DNA from: Spiroplasma alleghenense
Lineage (GTDB): Bacteria; Bacillota_I; Bacilli_A; Mycoplasmatales; Mycoplasmataceae
Length of the DNA stretch: 64,000 nt
Direction: 5' to 3'
NCBI RefSeq assembly: GCF_003363775.1
Contig: NZ_CP031376.1
Location: 1,240,001-1,304,000 of the forward strand
The notes beneath the pieces are model-generated. The model was given only the letters and a program-made list of their open reading frames with translations. It ran no database searches and was not told the DNA's origin. Positions within the stretch are counted from its first letter, which is position 1. Each line of letters begins with the position of its first letter. Below are positions 12,570 through 23,997 of this stretch, piece after piece. A program made the position numbers and the translations under genes.

Positions 12570-12598
12570 ACTTTATATATATTTATATATAAAGTCAA
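12570..12598 (-). promoter_or_regulatory. Promoter of lipoprotein 6, interrupted TA-rich spacer
   Basis: TTGACT at 12593-12598; at 17 bases lies TAAAGT (12570-12575). The spacer is TA-rich but broken by AAA, so it should be more stable than the pure (TA)n promoters. Lipoprotein 8 has the same promoter. Confidence 0.55.
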
Positions 12599-12670
12599 TT
12601 AGGGATGTGTTTTTGGTTTTGTAATATTTTTTTCAAAATCAAATTTAACAATGTGGAAATTAAGAATGAA

Positions 12671-12700
12671 AAATCACTCAATTTTTTATTGAGTGATTTT
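12671..12700 (-). terminator. Terminator of lipoprotein 7
   Basis: AAATCACTCAAT and its complement around a TTTTT loop, with T run on the minus strand side; near-copy of the hairpins at 10686 and 14680. Confidence 0.85.
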
Positions 12701-12735
12701 TTCAGACAAACTAATTCTATTTTTTATGTTATTGT

Positions 12736-14541
12736 TTAGTCTTTTAGTTTTCAAGCAGAAACAGACTCGTTTACTTTCATAACTGGAAAATCATTTCGCC
12801 ATTGTAAGCTAAAATCATTTTTATAAGTGTTGTACATGTTAAATGGCCCGGATGAAAAAAATCAAGTTCTGAGTCTAAAAGAATAATTTTTATCCAAAAG
12901 AGACTTGTAAAAATATAAATCATTGTTTTCATTAAAAGAAATTCATTTGAATGTTGAGTTATTTGATCATCCCGTATTAGAGACACAATTACTCAAATCC
13001 AAATCGACCAAATACTTGGTTGCTTCTGGATTTGCCTCTAAAAGTTGTTCTAAACCTTCACTTGCAGGAATGGGGGTGGTTGGCTCAATTGTTTTTCAAG
13101 AATGCGGTCTATTTAGATAGTAAAAATAGTTTGCGTTATTTTCTTGAATTAAGTCATCATTAAAACCTAACATTTGTTTTTGAAAGTCAAACGAATCTTG
13201 AATAAATTTTTTATACAGAGCAATTGTATTAGTGAATGGTAATTGTTTAATGACAATTTGCTCTGCTGGTAATTCATATTTTTTTCCAGAATACTCAAAA
13301 TAAATATCATCAATATCGGCTCTAAACAAGGCAATGTAATTTCTCTCATCACTTTCATTATCTAACTCTAATTTAAAATTAGATTTTTTTAAACTAATTT
13401 TAAAAGTAGTATCATGTTCTAAATTATAATTTAAATTAAATGAGTTAAAGGCTTCTGCAAAATCCTTGTATTTTGCTGATAATTCTTCGATGTTTTTGAC
13501 AAATCTTTCAACTTTATTTGCAAGTCAAGTTGAACCGTTCTTGCTGCACTCTTCAATAAATTTATCCTCAGCTTGCTTGTCTCCTCTTAAAGCTAATTTC
13601 AAGGTTTCAATTGCATCTTTATTTCCAAAGTTACCATCTTGTCAATATCATTCTGGATACGTACAGTCTACTGAACCATCAACAACATTTTCTCTATTGG
13701 TATTAATTAAAAAATCATTATTAAATTTAATTTCACCATTATTGTTATCAATTGTATCAAATATTGATCCAATTTGATTGTAAATTTCTTTACCTTCTTC
13801 CTTATCATTGATTGATTGGGCACTATTTTGTAAATTACCCTTGTCACTTCTATATACAAAACTATTAGCATTTGCTTTTGTATTTAAAGCATTTTGATAA
13901 TCGTTTTTAATTTTATTTAATTCATCCGCTGAGAGTTCTGAAAGTTCATTTAAAATTGTAATTGAAGTTTTAAAATTGTTTAATGCATCCGATTCAATTT
14001 CTCGTCTTTCATTTAAGTAGTAAAAATTTGCTCCAATGCTAATAATAACTTTTATGTCATTGGTTTCAAAATTTTCTTTAACCTCAAGACTTTGTATATA
14101 ATAGCCATCTTTTAATGGGCTTTTACCCGAAACCAAAATTGGTTTGTAGTTCACATTTGTTAAAATAAGACTATTTATTTCATCTTCTACTTTATTTCAA
14201 TTAATAATTTTACTAATACTTTCTTGAACTTCTTTTGATTCAGGTGAGTTTAATTTTGAAATTTCTCCTTGGTTGGATCTAAATCATTCAACGTCATTTT
14301 CTCCAAATGGATAATCAACCCCGTTATCTCCACCTTTTTTGTCAACAAAAAAGTAATCATCAAAATCACTTTTTAAATTAGAGTCAAAGATTTGTTGTAC
14401 TGAATTTCTTAATTCTTGTTGCAACGCTTGGTAATCAAATTCATTGTCAATGTCAGTTTTTGTTTTTTTACATGCCACCACACTTAGTGGGGTTGATATT
14501 ATCATGGTACTTGCTGCTAGTATACTTAATAACTTCTTCAT
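12736..14541 (-). CDS. MOLPALP-like lipoprotein, phase-variable type (lipoprotein 7)
   Basis: 601 residues, sister of lipoproteins 6 and 8. It differs mainly in an insertion near the ILNELSEL segment and in the last 110 residues, where the three paralogues are least alike and the exposed variable surface may lie. Ends in SAWKLKD like lipoprotein 6. Although the coding region resembles genes 6 and 8, its promoter and leader are of the pure TA type, which suggests the 5' region was exchanged by recombination. Confidence 0.88.
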
Positions 14542-14577
14542 AATTGTTTCTCCTTATAGTTTTATATATCTATACCT

Positions 14578-14606
14578 AGTATATATATATATATATATAA
14601 AGTCAA
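14578..14606 (-). promoter_or_regulatory. TA-tract promoter of lipoprotein 7: (TA)10, spacer 17
   Basis: TTGACT at 14601-14606, TATACT at 14578-14583, exactly 17 bases apart. Predicted ON. Confidence 0.78.
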
Positions 14607-14679
14607 TTAGGGAGAAGTTTTTGGTTTTGTAATATTTTTTTCAAAGCCAAATTTGACAATGTAGAAATTAGGAATGAAA

Positions 14680-14706
14680 AATCACTCAATGGTTTATTGA
14701 GTGATT
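14680..14706 (-). terminator. Terminator of lipoprotein 8
   Basis: AATCACTCAAT stem with complement, then T run on the minus strand. Confidence 0.85.
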
Positions 14707-14744
14707 TTTTAAAATAAACTAATTATATTTTCTTATTTTATTGT

Positions 14745-16535
14745 TTAGTCTTTTAGTTTTCAAGCAGAAACAGACTCGTTTACTTTTAAAATTCTAAAAT
14801 CAGTTCGAAAAGTTAAGCTAAAGTTAAGAGTATCGTTCTTGTCCATTTTTCCAGACGAAAAAAATAAAGTATTAAGGTAGAAAAAATAATTTGTATCCAA
14901 AAGGGAATTATAAAAATATAGATCATTATTTTCATTAAAAGAAATTCATCTAGATTTTCCGTTATCCCAAGATGGATATTTGAAAACATCAATACTCGAA
15001 TCAGATTCCACCAAATACTTAGTTGCTTCTGGGTTTGCCTCTAAAAGTTGTTCTAAACCTTCAGTTGCAGAAATGGGGGTGGTTGGCTCAATTGTTTTTC
15101 AAGCATTAGGTTTGTTTAGGTAGAAAAAATAATTCGGGTTATTTTCTTGAATTAAGTCATCGTTAAAACCTAACATTTGCTTCTGGAAGTTAAACGAGTT
15201 TTGAATAAATTTTTTATACAGTTCTATTGTATTAGTGAATGGTAATTGCTTTATAACGATTTGCTCTGTTGGTAATTCATATTTTTTTCCAGAATACTCA
15301 AAATAAATACCTTCAATATTGGCTCTAAATAAAGCAATATAGTTTCTCTCATCACTTTCATCTTCCAATTCTAATTTAAAATTAGAATTTTTTAAACTTT
15401 TTTTAAAAGTAGTGTTTTCTAAATTAGAATTCAAATTAAATGAATTAAAGACTTCTGCAAAATCATTATATTGCGCTGATAATTCTTCAATATTTTTGAC
15501 ATGCATTTTAACAGAATTCCGCAGTCAAGTCGAACCGTTCTTGCTGCACTCCTTAATAAATTTATCTTCAGCTTTTGCATCTCCATCTAAAGCCAATTTC
15601 AAAGTTTGTGATGGTTCATTATTTCCAAAGTTACCATTTTCTCAATACCAATTAGAACTTGTTTGGGATACTGATCCTTTGATAATGTCGTCTCTGTTAG
15701 TGTTAATTAAAAAATCATTATTAAATTTAATTTTGCCATTATTGGTATCAATGGTATCTAATATTAATTCAATTTGGCTGTAAATTTCTTTGCCCTCTTC
15801 CTTATCATTAATCGATTGGGCATTATTTTCTAAATTACCTTTATCGCTTTTATATACAAAACTATTGGCGTTTTCTTTTGTGTTTAAAGCGTTTTGATAA
15901 TCTTTTTTAACTTTATTTAAATCATCTGCTGAGAGTTCTTTTAAAATTGTAATTGAAGTTTTAAAATTGTTTAATGTATCATTTTGGGTTTCTTGTCTTT
16001 CATTTAAGTAGTAAAAATTTGCTCCAATGCTAATAATAACCTTTATATCTTTGTTTTCAAGATCTTCTTCGACCTCAAGACTTTGTATATAATAGCCATC
16101 TTTTAATGGACTTTTACCCGAAACTAAAATTGGCTTGTAGTTAATGTTTGTTAAAATAAGGCTGTTTATTTCATCTTCTACTTTATTTCAATTAATAATT
16201 TTATTAATACTTTCTTGAACCTCTTTTGATTCAGGTGAGTTTAATTTTGAAATTTCTTCTTGGTTAGATCTAAATCATTCAATGTCATTTTTTTCTCCAA
16301 ATGGGTATTCTACTCCATTAGCTCCACCTTTTTTGTCAACAAAAAAGTAATCATCAAAATCACTTTTCAAATTAGAGTCAAAGATTTGTTGTACTGAATT
16401 TCTTAATTCTTGTTGCAATGCTTGGTAATCAAATTCATTATCAATGTCAGTTTTAGTTTTTTTACAAGCCACCACACTTAGTGGGGCTGATATTACCATG
16501 GTACTTGCTGCTAAAATAGTAAGTAATTTTTTCAT
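14745..16535 (-). CDS. MOLPALP-like lipoprotein (lipoprotein 8)
   Basis: 596 residues, third member of the 6-7-8 subgroup. Its leader and broken TA promoter are the same as those of gene 6, so the pattern 6/8 versus 7 alternates along the chromosome. Start is the ATG at 16535 with AAGGAG immediately upstream, not the in-frame ATG at 16559. Confidence 0.88.
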
Positions 16536-16567
16536 TTTGTTCTCCTTGAAATTTGGCATATATACTT

Positions 16568-16596
16568 ACTTTATATATATTTATATATAAAGTCAA
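16568..16596 (-). promoter_or_regulatory. Promoter of lipoprotein 8, interrupted TA-rich spacer
   Basis: TTGACT at 16591-16596 and TAAAGT at 16568-16573, 17 bases apart. Same sequence as at 12570. Confidence 0.55.
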
Positions 16597-16630
16597 TTAA
16601 GAAAAATTTACTACTAATTTGTTAAAAATA

Positions 16631-16655
16631 AAAAGCACCATAAGGTACTTTTTTG
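16631..16655 (-). terminator. Terminator of lipoprotein 9 pseudogene
   Basis: AAAAAGCACC pairs with GGTACTTTTT with one mismatch, over an ATAA loop. Confidence 0.7.
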
Positions 16656-16659
16656 ACTA

Positions 16660-18460
16660 TTAATTAAAAAATTTTAGTTTAAAAACTGGTAGAATTTTAT
16701 CAAATTGCTCTTCTTTTTCGCTTCGTAACACTTCTTGTGTTTTAGTATTATAATTATAAAAATCCAATGAAGGTTGATAAAGATTTTCCCTATTCATATC
16801 ACCAAATAAAGAAACGCTTAGGACCACACGATTTATATCTATGAAATTGTCTTTTTGTTTATTTGTATTGTAACAATATAAATAGCCCTCATTATTTATA
16901 TAAATTTCATAAAGGTCACGTTTCTGCGAATAGGTATCAAATCATCAAATTGTATTAAGACTAAAATCAAAGTCTGAATTAAGCGAATTAGCTTCAGAGT
17001 TAGCATACAATATATCTTTTGTAGGAAAATCCTTTGCGTTAAATGTTTTACCAAGAAAATCTTCTTTTTTTCAAGTTTTTGGAGTTTGAATGTTAAGCAA
17101 TGTTTTTTTATTTTCAATTATGGAAGGATCTAGAAATATTTTATGAAATTCTCACGCCTGTTCTATAAAGTCATTATAATACTCTAAAGTATTTTTTCGA
17201 GTTATTTCCTGTCGAACGAAAATATATTTATCATCTAAACCAAATTCTGAATCTTTTAACTGAAATTTTAAACCACTTATTTTGGTTCCAAAGACCGCCA
17301 AAGTATTAGCGTCTTTTTCTTTGTTTAAAATGAATTTTGATTTAGAATTTTTTAGCAATTTGCTAAAACCTGTTGATTTTGAATTTTCAATAAGTGCATA
17401 CTGATTTAACCATTGAGAAATCTGAGCACCATTCTTAATTTCTTCTTTCATTTCACTATATAGCCCCTTAATATCACAATAAAATCCTTTAGGATCATTA
17501 CCTTTAATATCTTTTAATAATGCTTCTTCATCCCCAACATCTCCGTGTATTGCTTTAAACAAATTTCTGGCGTACAAGTTTAGTATTTCTAGCATCATAA
17601 GGACTAGTCCTTGTTTTTGAGCTTCCAGCAGCATTAATTATTGAGTTATTTACAACTTTAAGTTCTAAATTTTTTTCATTAATTAAAATTTCATCTGTAT
17701 TTAGTGTTTGAATTTGACTTTTCAAGTCGTTAATTAAAACTTGGTTATTTGGAATTTCTAAGGCTGTTTTTTCTAAATTACCAGAGTCAGAAGAAAATCT
17801 AAAGTAGTTAGCGCTTTCATCGTTAATTAATTTTTTATAATTATTTTCAAATTCTTTTGCTTTTTCCAAAAGTTCTTCTTTATTGTCTTCAAATACATTA
17901 ATAATTACCGTAGTACTAATTGGTTCAGTTATTATTTCTTCATTTTTTCCTTTTAAGCTAATTGAGGAAGATATTTTTGAAGATATGGTCATTGCATCTT
18001 TTTGAACTTCTAAATCAATTTCCTCAGCAACAATTCCGCCCTTTAATGGGGAACCGTTACCAACCAAAATTGGTTTATAGTTAATATTACTTAAAATTTC
18101 TTCTTCAATCGAACTGTTTACTTTATCAAATGGAATCAAGCTAGAAACTCAATTCAAAACTTTGTCATAAACTATTCCACTCTTGTTTCCTTTTTCAAAT
18201 TGGTCTTGATTTTCAACAATTTCTAAGTAACTTAAATCATCGGGTAGTTCTTCTTCACTTATAAAATTATAATCGCTAAACTGGTTTTGGATTTCGGTGT
18301 TAAAAATAATTGTAATATTATCGATAAAATCTCTCATTAATTTATCATAATCAAATTCATCATCAATATTGGGATTTACCTTCTTTTTACAGGCAACAAC
18401 GCTTAATGGAGCTGAAACCACCATAGTGGTTGCCCCCAGTATACTTAATAATTTTTTCAT
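16660..18460 (-). pseudogene. Frameshifted MOLPALP-like lipoprotein (lipoprotein 9)
   Basis: The reading frame from ATG 18460 runs through a normal signal (LSVVAC), core block NINYKPILVGNGSPLKGG and SDSGNLEKTA, then meets TAA at 17555. From about 17595 a second frame continues the family sequence (LYARNLFKAIHG, IKGNDPKG, TLAVFGTKISG) to a normal end VFKLKFFN at 16660. By comparison with lipoprotein 13, a one-base indel lies near 17575-17595. The first frame alone would give a protein of about 301 residues. The promoter is also damaged: the TTCACT/TATACT pair is 33 bases apart. A sequencing error cannot be excluded for the frameshift, but the independent promoter defect supports a silent copy. 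Confidence 0.8.
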
Positions 18461-18496
18461 AATTGTTTCTCCTTATAGTTTTATATATCTATACCT

Positions 18497-18541
18497 AGTA
18501 TATATATATATATATATATATAAATATATAAATAAAGTGAA
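18497..18541 (-). promoter_or_regulatory. Degenerate TA-tract promoter of lipoprotein 9, spacer 33
   Basis: TATACT at 18497-18502, then (TA)12, AA, (TA)3 and an AT-rich stretch before TTCACT at 18536-18541. The -35 has a T-to-C... change (TTGACT to TTCACT) and the spacer is nearly double the optimum. Predicted off. Confidence 0.7.
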
Positions 18542-18652
18542 TTAGGGAGAGGTTTTTGGTTTTGTAATATTTTTATAAAAATTGTACTTAAAAACAAAAT
18601 TCTTTCTTAGGAGATCGCTATCGACACCACATAAAGGAAAAACGCAATTATA

Positions 18653-20452
18653 TTAAAAATTTTTAAATTTCATTAATGAAATTCTGTTTGTAAAAAATTC
18701 GTCTAAATTTTCTGTTTGTTCAGGTGATCTCGAAGAAGTTTTATGTATGTGATAACCTCAATTGTAATTAGTTTTGGATGTTTTTTTTCCCGAAGAGTAA
18801 AAGAAGACTCTTAGAATATTTGTTTCAAGACCCTGGCCTGAAATGGGTTTGTCATATATAAATAAATACCCCTCCTTGTTTATATACATAAATGGGGGTT
18901 CAACTCATTTACTATCAGAAGTTTCTACAACTCTTTTTGTAATTTTGGGAGTCAAATCAAAATTTTCCAATCACAAATTAGCCTTTTCGTTCGCCTGTAG
19001 TAATTCATCACAATATTCTGGATAAGATAATTGTTTGCCAATTATTTCTAATTTATTTCAACTTTTTGGCATAATCAAATTAAAGGTCGCGTCATCTGGG
19101 TCAGAATTCATACTCACAAATTCTTTCTCCCAATGATAAGCATCTTCAACAAAATCAGAAAATAACTCAAATGTATTCTTTTTGGTGGTAATTTGTTTCA
19201 AAACTATAGTTTGGTCTATTAATTGATAATTTTCACCCTCTAATTCAAATTCCACCCCTGACACTTCTGTTCCAAAAAGAGCAATTGTATTATTATCGTT
19301 CTTTAAATTAATTTCAAATTTTGAATTTTGGCTTTTTACAATTTTACTTAAAATTTTATTTTTTAAATAATTTGAAGTTAAGTTATATTGATTAATATTT
19401 TCAGAAATTTCGTTCGGATTCAAATTGGTAGCAAGTATCATTTCAAGATAATATTTATCTATAACTGGATCTATAAAAAAATTTTCAATTGGCAATGAAC
19501 CCTTCTTTTTTATTTCTTTTAAAATTTTTTGCTCATCTTTTTCTGACCCCTTATATGCCTTCATTAAAATCTCATAATTTCTGCTTGGACTTTGTTGGTG
19601 ATCGCCAAACGAACCATTGGAAAAACGACTAGCATCGATAATGCAATCTTGATTTACATTCAGCTTTAATCGGTCGCTAATATATTTTGTCCCAAATTCC
19701 ATGGAACTAATTTTACTCTTAATATCATTTATAATTTGAGAATTGTCTGGGATGGCCTGTGCGGTATTTTCTAAATTACCCTTATCACTTCTGAAAACAA
19801 AATCATTAGCGCTTATAACATTTATCATTTCCAAATAATTTTCTTCTAATTTTTTTGCCCAGTCAACTAATTCTTCCTCTTCAAAAACAGTTATTGTGGT
19901 TTTGCTTTTAACATTGTTAAAATCATTTTCTCCTTGCTTGTTTTTAAACCACACTGAAGAGAGAAATTCGGTTGTCAGGGAAATATTTTTTTCATTTTTT
20001 ATTTCCAATTTGAATGAATCAATAACAATCCCGTCTTTTAAGGGACTTCTTTTATCGATAAGAATGGGATTATAATTAATATTTTCTGCTATTAAAACAG
20101 CAATCTCATCATTAATTTTTTGAATTGGAATGACCTGAATAATCAATTTTTCAATTTTTTTATAGAAATCTGATTGGGGGTTATTAAAATCTTCTCTATT
20201 TTCTATTATTTCCTGGATACTCAAATCATATAATGAAATTTGTTCATCACTCATTCAACGATAATCATAAAAAGCTGCCTGAATTTGTGTTTCAATAATT
20301 ACCGTTACTTCCTGAACAAAATCATTTATTAATTGTGAATAATCAAATTCATCTCCAATATTCGGATTTACCTTCTTTTTACATGCCACCACACTTAATG
20401 GTGCTGAAACCACCAAACTGGTTGCCCCTAGTATACTTAATAATTTCTTCAT
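18653..20452 (-). CDS. MOLPALP-like lipoprotein, phase-variable type (lipoprotein 10)
   Basis: 599 residues. Lipobox LSVVAC, core block NINYNPILIDKRSPLKDG about residue 125, RSDKGNLENTA about residue 212, IALFGTEVSG about residue 390. Unusually it has a 398-codon stretch with no TGA codon. No clear hairpin was found between its stop at 18653 and the next promoter at 18541, so it may read through into the silent gene 9. It ends just downstream of the IS element. Confidence 0.88.
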
Positions 20453-20488
20453 AATTGTTTCTCCTTATAGTTTTATATATCTATACCT

Positions 20489-20517
20489 AGTATATATATA
20501 TATATATATAAAGTCAA
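20489..20517 (-). promoter_or_regulatory. TA-tract promoter of lipoprotein 10: (TA)10, spacer 17
   Basis: TTGACT at 20512-20517, TATACT at 20489-20494. Predicted ON. Confidence 0.78.
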
Positions 20518-20598
20518 TTAGGGAGGTGGTTTTGCCAATTTTTAAAAAAATAAACTACACCCAAGAAAAATTTTTGAATATAATTCTCTTAGTACACA

Positions 20599-20622
20599 CA
20601 TAAATGCTAAAAAACATTTATG
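20599..20622 (+). promoter_or_regulatory. Hairpin in the IS leader ahead of orfA
   Basis: CATAAATG and CATTTATG form an 8-base-pair stem between the probable IS promoter (TATAAT 20579-20584) and the orfA start. Such leader hairpins can block translation when transcription enters from outside. Confidence 0.4.
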
Positions 20623-20649
20623 ATAATAGTGTATCGAGAGGATTTTTTT

Positions 20650-21003
20650 ATGGCTAATTTAAAAGGTAATAAATCAAATATTCTAACAATCGAACAAAAA
20701 ATTAACATGGTAAATGAACACTTTGAAAAAGGAGCATCTTTCAAAGTGTTATCAGAAAAATATAATGTTTCTTACTCTATGGTAAGAAAAACTTGTTTAA
20801 AATTTAATGAGTTTGGTCGCGAGGGATTAATAAGAGACTACACTATTAGAGCCGACTCAAAAACCGGTAAGGTTCCAAGAATTAATAGTTTGAATCCTGA
20901 TAAGGTTGAAAATGCTAAGTTAAATAAAAAACTCAAAGAGGCCGAAGCGGAAATTTTCATATTAAAAAAGTTACATGAACTGATGAAAAACCAAAAAAAA
21001 TAA
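20650..21003 (+). CDS. IS3-family transposase OrfA
   Basis: 117 residues. N-terminal helix-turn-helix (LTIEQKINMVNEHFEKGASF, then VLSEKYNVSYSMVRK) binds the IS ends; the C-terminal lysine-rich coiled coil (NKKLKEAEAEIFILKKLHEL) is the leucine-zipper-like region of IS3 OrfA. The start is the ATG at 20650 behind GAGAGGA; an in-frame ATG at 20620 falls inside the leader hairpin. The reading frame ends in TAA immediately after a run of eight A (20993-21000), the probable slip site for making the OrfAB fusion. Confidence 0.88.
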   Translation: MANLKGNKSNILTIEQKINMVNEHFEKGASFKVLSEKYNVSYSMVRKTCLKFNEFGREGLIRDYTIRADSKTGKVPRINSLNPDKVENAKLNKKLKEAEAEIFILKKLHELMKNQKK

Positions 21004-21914
21004 TTTGATTAAAATATCAAATTATTGAAGATTTAAGAAATCAGTTCACAGTGAAGTTAATTTGTAGAGTTATTAAAATAACAGCAGCAAGCTACTATCG
21101 CTGAGTGAAGAGAAAAAAGCCAGCTAGCAAATTTATCTTTGATGAAAATTTTGCGATTAATATTAAAAACATTTATAAATCAGAAAACGGAAAGTACGGT
21201 TATCCAAGAATTTGCATTGTTTTGAATAATGCAGGAACTATTTGTAGCAAAACAAAGGTTTATCGCTATATGAAATTATTGTGTTTACATTCAGTAATTA
21301 GAATCAAAAAAATGAATCGTAAACCGAAAGAAAAGAAAAACACTAAATCAGGTGCCGTTAATATTGCTAACCGTCAATGATCTATATTTCAAAACAATGA
21401 ACTGTGAGTTACTGATGTTACATATATTCCTATTAAAAATCAAAAATTCAAATGAGTCTACCTAAGTGTAATAAAAGATGCTTGCTCGGGATTTATTGTT
21501 TCTCACGAAATATCTATTAATAATGATCTCAATATTTATAGAAACTCTCTTAAAAAAGCTGAGCATTATAGGGACTCTCAACAGAAAACCATTATTCATT
21601 CTGATAACGGCGTTCAATATACATCCTATTTTGCCAGACAGTATGCTAAGAAAAACAATTTTATCATTTCTCTTTCAAGACCTGGAAATTCTTTAGACAA
21701 TGCTATGTGCGAAACTTTTTTTTCAAGTTTGAAGTCAGAAACTCCAAAACTGCTTTTGCAGTCTAATTTTGAAGATTTAGTCAAAATGATAAATGAATAT
21801 ATTAATTACTATAACTATGAAAGAGTCATGTTAAAGCATAAAGGTCCCCCATGCTATAAATATCTAAAAACAAAAAAATCGATTTCAGAAAATTGACTTT
21901 TCGTAAATTTATAA
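21003..21914 (+). CDS. IS3-family transposase OrfB (DDE integrase)
   Basis: About 303 residues in the -1 frame relative to orfA, read with TGA as Trp (six or more). The N-terminal part (YQIIEDLRNQF, ASYYRW) and HTH_21-like segment are followed by an rve core with the complete catalytic triad: Asp in WVTDVTYI, Asp in IHSDNGVQYTS, and Glu in SSLKSE. No ATG or TTG start with a ribosome site lies at the front, which fits production as an OrfAB fusion by -1 slippage at A8. Ends FVNL at 21914. No internal stop, so the element could still be active. Confidence 0.85.
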
Positions 21915-21946
21915 AAAACTCAAAATGTACTTGCAAAAGTATACTT

Positions 21947-21976
21947 ACCCGAGAAAACGCTTCTCAAATGTAGTTT
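21947..21976 (-). terminator. Terminator of lipoprotein 11, split by the IS
   Basis: CTCAAATGTAGTTT (21963-21976) is one arm; the other arm (AAACTACACCC) lies beyond the IS at 20552-20562. Only the inner GAGAA/TTCTC part remains joined and the T tail is gone, so transcription of gene 11 probably runs into the IS in antisense. Confidence 0.65.
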
Positions 21977-22085
21977 ATTAATTATTCTAGTTTGGTGAAA
22001 CACTTTCATGGTTAAGTAAACTATTTCTTATATTTTAAATTACCTATTTGCTAATTTTTTAAAGATTAATTTTTAATTAATAAAA

Positions 22086-23897
22086 TTATTTTTCAAATTT
22101 AAAGGATGAGTCAACATTTGTAAGAGTAAACAATAGATCTTCTTCATCGTCTCAATATCAATTCGTGTTTTCAATAACTTGACGCATATCAAAGCTTAAA
22201 TTATTGTTGGCACTATCAGAAAAATAATAAGTTGTAAAAATAATTTGATTCATCGCTTCTTCACCCCATACATCCTTGTCTAAAAAAAATAAATCATTTT
22301 TATCATTTATTCAGATATATTTATTATATTTATTTTTCTTGTAATTATATTTATCAAGGAAAATTGAAGTTGAAAATTCTAAATCATTGTTAATATAACT
22401 GCTCATTGTATTAGCTAAAACAAGTTGTTGGTCCATTTCATAATTGTATAGGATTCTTTTATTTCTCATTGAATCCAAATCCCATTCCTTAGGCACCTTT
22501 AGATAAGCAGTTTTTTTAACTTCTAAATTAGGTGTTTCTTGTAAATTGATAAAAGATTTTTGAAAGTTGTAAGCTTGTGTCATGAAATAATTATAAAGTT
22601 CCATTGTGTTGTTTTTGGTTGTTTTTTGTCTGGCAATTATAGTTTGACTAGAAAAATCAAAATCATCAATCCCGATTTTAAATTTTAAATCATTAACGTT
22701 GATACCAAATAAGGCAATTGAATTAAAATCTCCTTTTAAATCTAGATCAAAATCTGAATTTTGCAATTGGATAACTTTATTTATCTGTTTGTTTTTTGAT
22801 AAATTGTAGGCCAAATTATATTGATTAATGTATGTAGAAGAGTTGTTATCTTTTTTTGTATAAAGTTCATATGATGCATTTGCAAGGGGGTCTCATTTTT
22901 CCTTATCCTTGTTCATTAAGACGAGATTTATTGGTTGTATTCAATCACCGTTATTTAAAATATTTTCAAGAAATTCTTTTTCAGCAGAAAAATCATTGGA
23001 AAGGGCTTTATAGAATGTTTTTCATCTTTCATCCTTATTTTGTCAGTTAAAAAATGGCTCAAATCTTGCTGAATTTACAATCATCTTATTGTTAACAACC
23101 ATTTTTAAATCTTCAAAAACTACAGATACATTTTTATTAATTTCATTTAGAACTTCTAATTCCTTAGAAAATTGTTCAGTTATAAATTCACCACTACCAA
23201 TTGCAGCAGATGTGTTTTCTAAATTACCTGAATCACTAAAAAACGTTCATTGGTTGGCAAGGTCCTTATTTATTAATTCAATATAAGCATCATCCATTTC
23301 TTTTGCAGTGATGGCAGTTTCAGAATCCTCAAAAATATTAAAAGAAACATTGGCTGTAATTGTCTGACTGGTTTTCTCTCCTCTTGCATCCTTATAAAAA
23401 ACTAAAGCAGAAAATTTCACCCCAATTGTTACAGCTTTTGTTTTATCAATAAAACTGATTTCTTGAATTTCAACTCCATTTTTTAAAGGTGTTGATTTAT
23501 CTATTAGAATGGGATTGTAGTTAACATCATTAACAATTGATTCGTTTATTTCTTGATTAATTTGTTCAACTGGAATAATCGGTCTAATTAATGAAAGCAT
23601 TTTCTGGTAAAAATCACTTTCATGATTTTGGAAATCATTATTTTCATTAGCTGCTCTGATGGATTCAATAGTCATATCTTCGGGCAATTGATCTTGATTG
23701 ATTCAAATATACTCGCTAAAAGATTTTTGAATTTGTTTTTCAAAAATTAAAGTAATCTCAGCTAAGAACTGGTTCAACAACTCAACGTAATCAAATTCAT
23801 CCCCAGTCGTTACTTTTTGTTTTTTACACGAAACCACACTTAGGGGAGCTGATATTACCATGGTACTAGCCCCCAGTATACTTAATAACTTCTTCAT
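22086..23897 (-). CDS. MOLPALP-like lipoprotein, phase-variable type (lipoprotein 11)
   Basis: 603 residues. Lipobox LSVVSC followed by KKQKVTTGDEFDY. Core block DVNYNPILIDKSTPLKNG, SDSGNLENTSA and IALFGINVND. It forms a tandem pair with lipoprotein 12: same length, the first 217 codons nearly identical, differences spread over the rest. The TA tract has nine units (spacer 15), so it is predicted off in this clone. Its terminator is interrupted by the IS. Confidence 0.88.
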
Positions 23898-23933
23898 AAT
23901 TGTTTCTCCTTATAATTTTATATATCTATACCT

Positions 23934-23960
23934 AGTATATATATATATATATAAAGTCAA
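23934..23960 (-). promoter_or_regulatory. TA-tract promoter of lipoprotein 11: (TA)9, spacer 15
   Basis: TTGACT at 23955-23960, TATACT at 23934-23939. Predicted weak or OFF. Confidence 0.75.
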
Positions 23961-23997
23961 TTAAGGGGGTGGGGGTCACCGATTTTTACAAGAAAAT

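Larger units (their letters stand above)
20563..21946 (+). mobile_element. IS3-family insertion sequence, about 1.38 kb
   Basis: It carries orfA and orfB of an IS150/IS3-type transposase. Boundaries were inferred from the broken terminator: ACCC occurs on both sides (20559-20562 and 21947-21950) as a likely 4-base target duplication, and removing the insert restores a hairpin close to that at 23998-24032. The ends, AAGAAAAATT on the left and AAGTATACTT on the complement of the right end, are only weakly inverted, so exact ends are less certain than the insertion itself. It lies antisense to the lipoprotein array. Confidence 0.75.

Noticed and set aside
12777-12986. Minus-strand frame over the end of lipoprotein 7
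   Set aside because: Out of frame with lipoprotein 7, whose own frame is open to 12736 and ends in the shared SAWKLKD tail.
21478-21696. Open frame in the +1 frame inside orfB
   Set aside because: OrfB's own frame here encodes the DDE core (HSDNG, then SSLKSE), so this is an overlap by chance.
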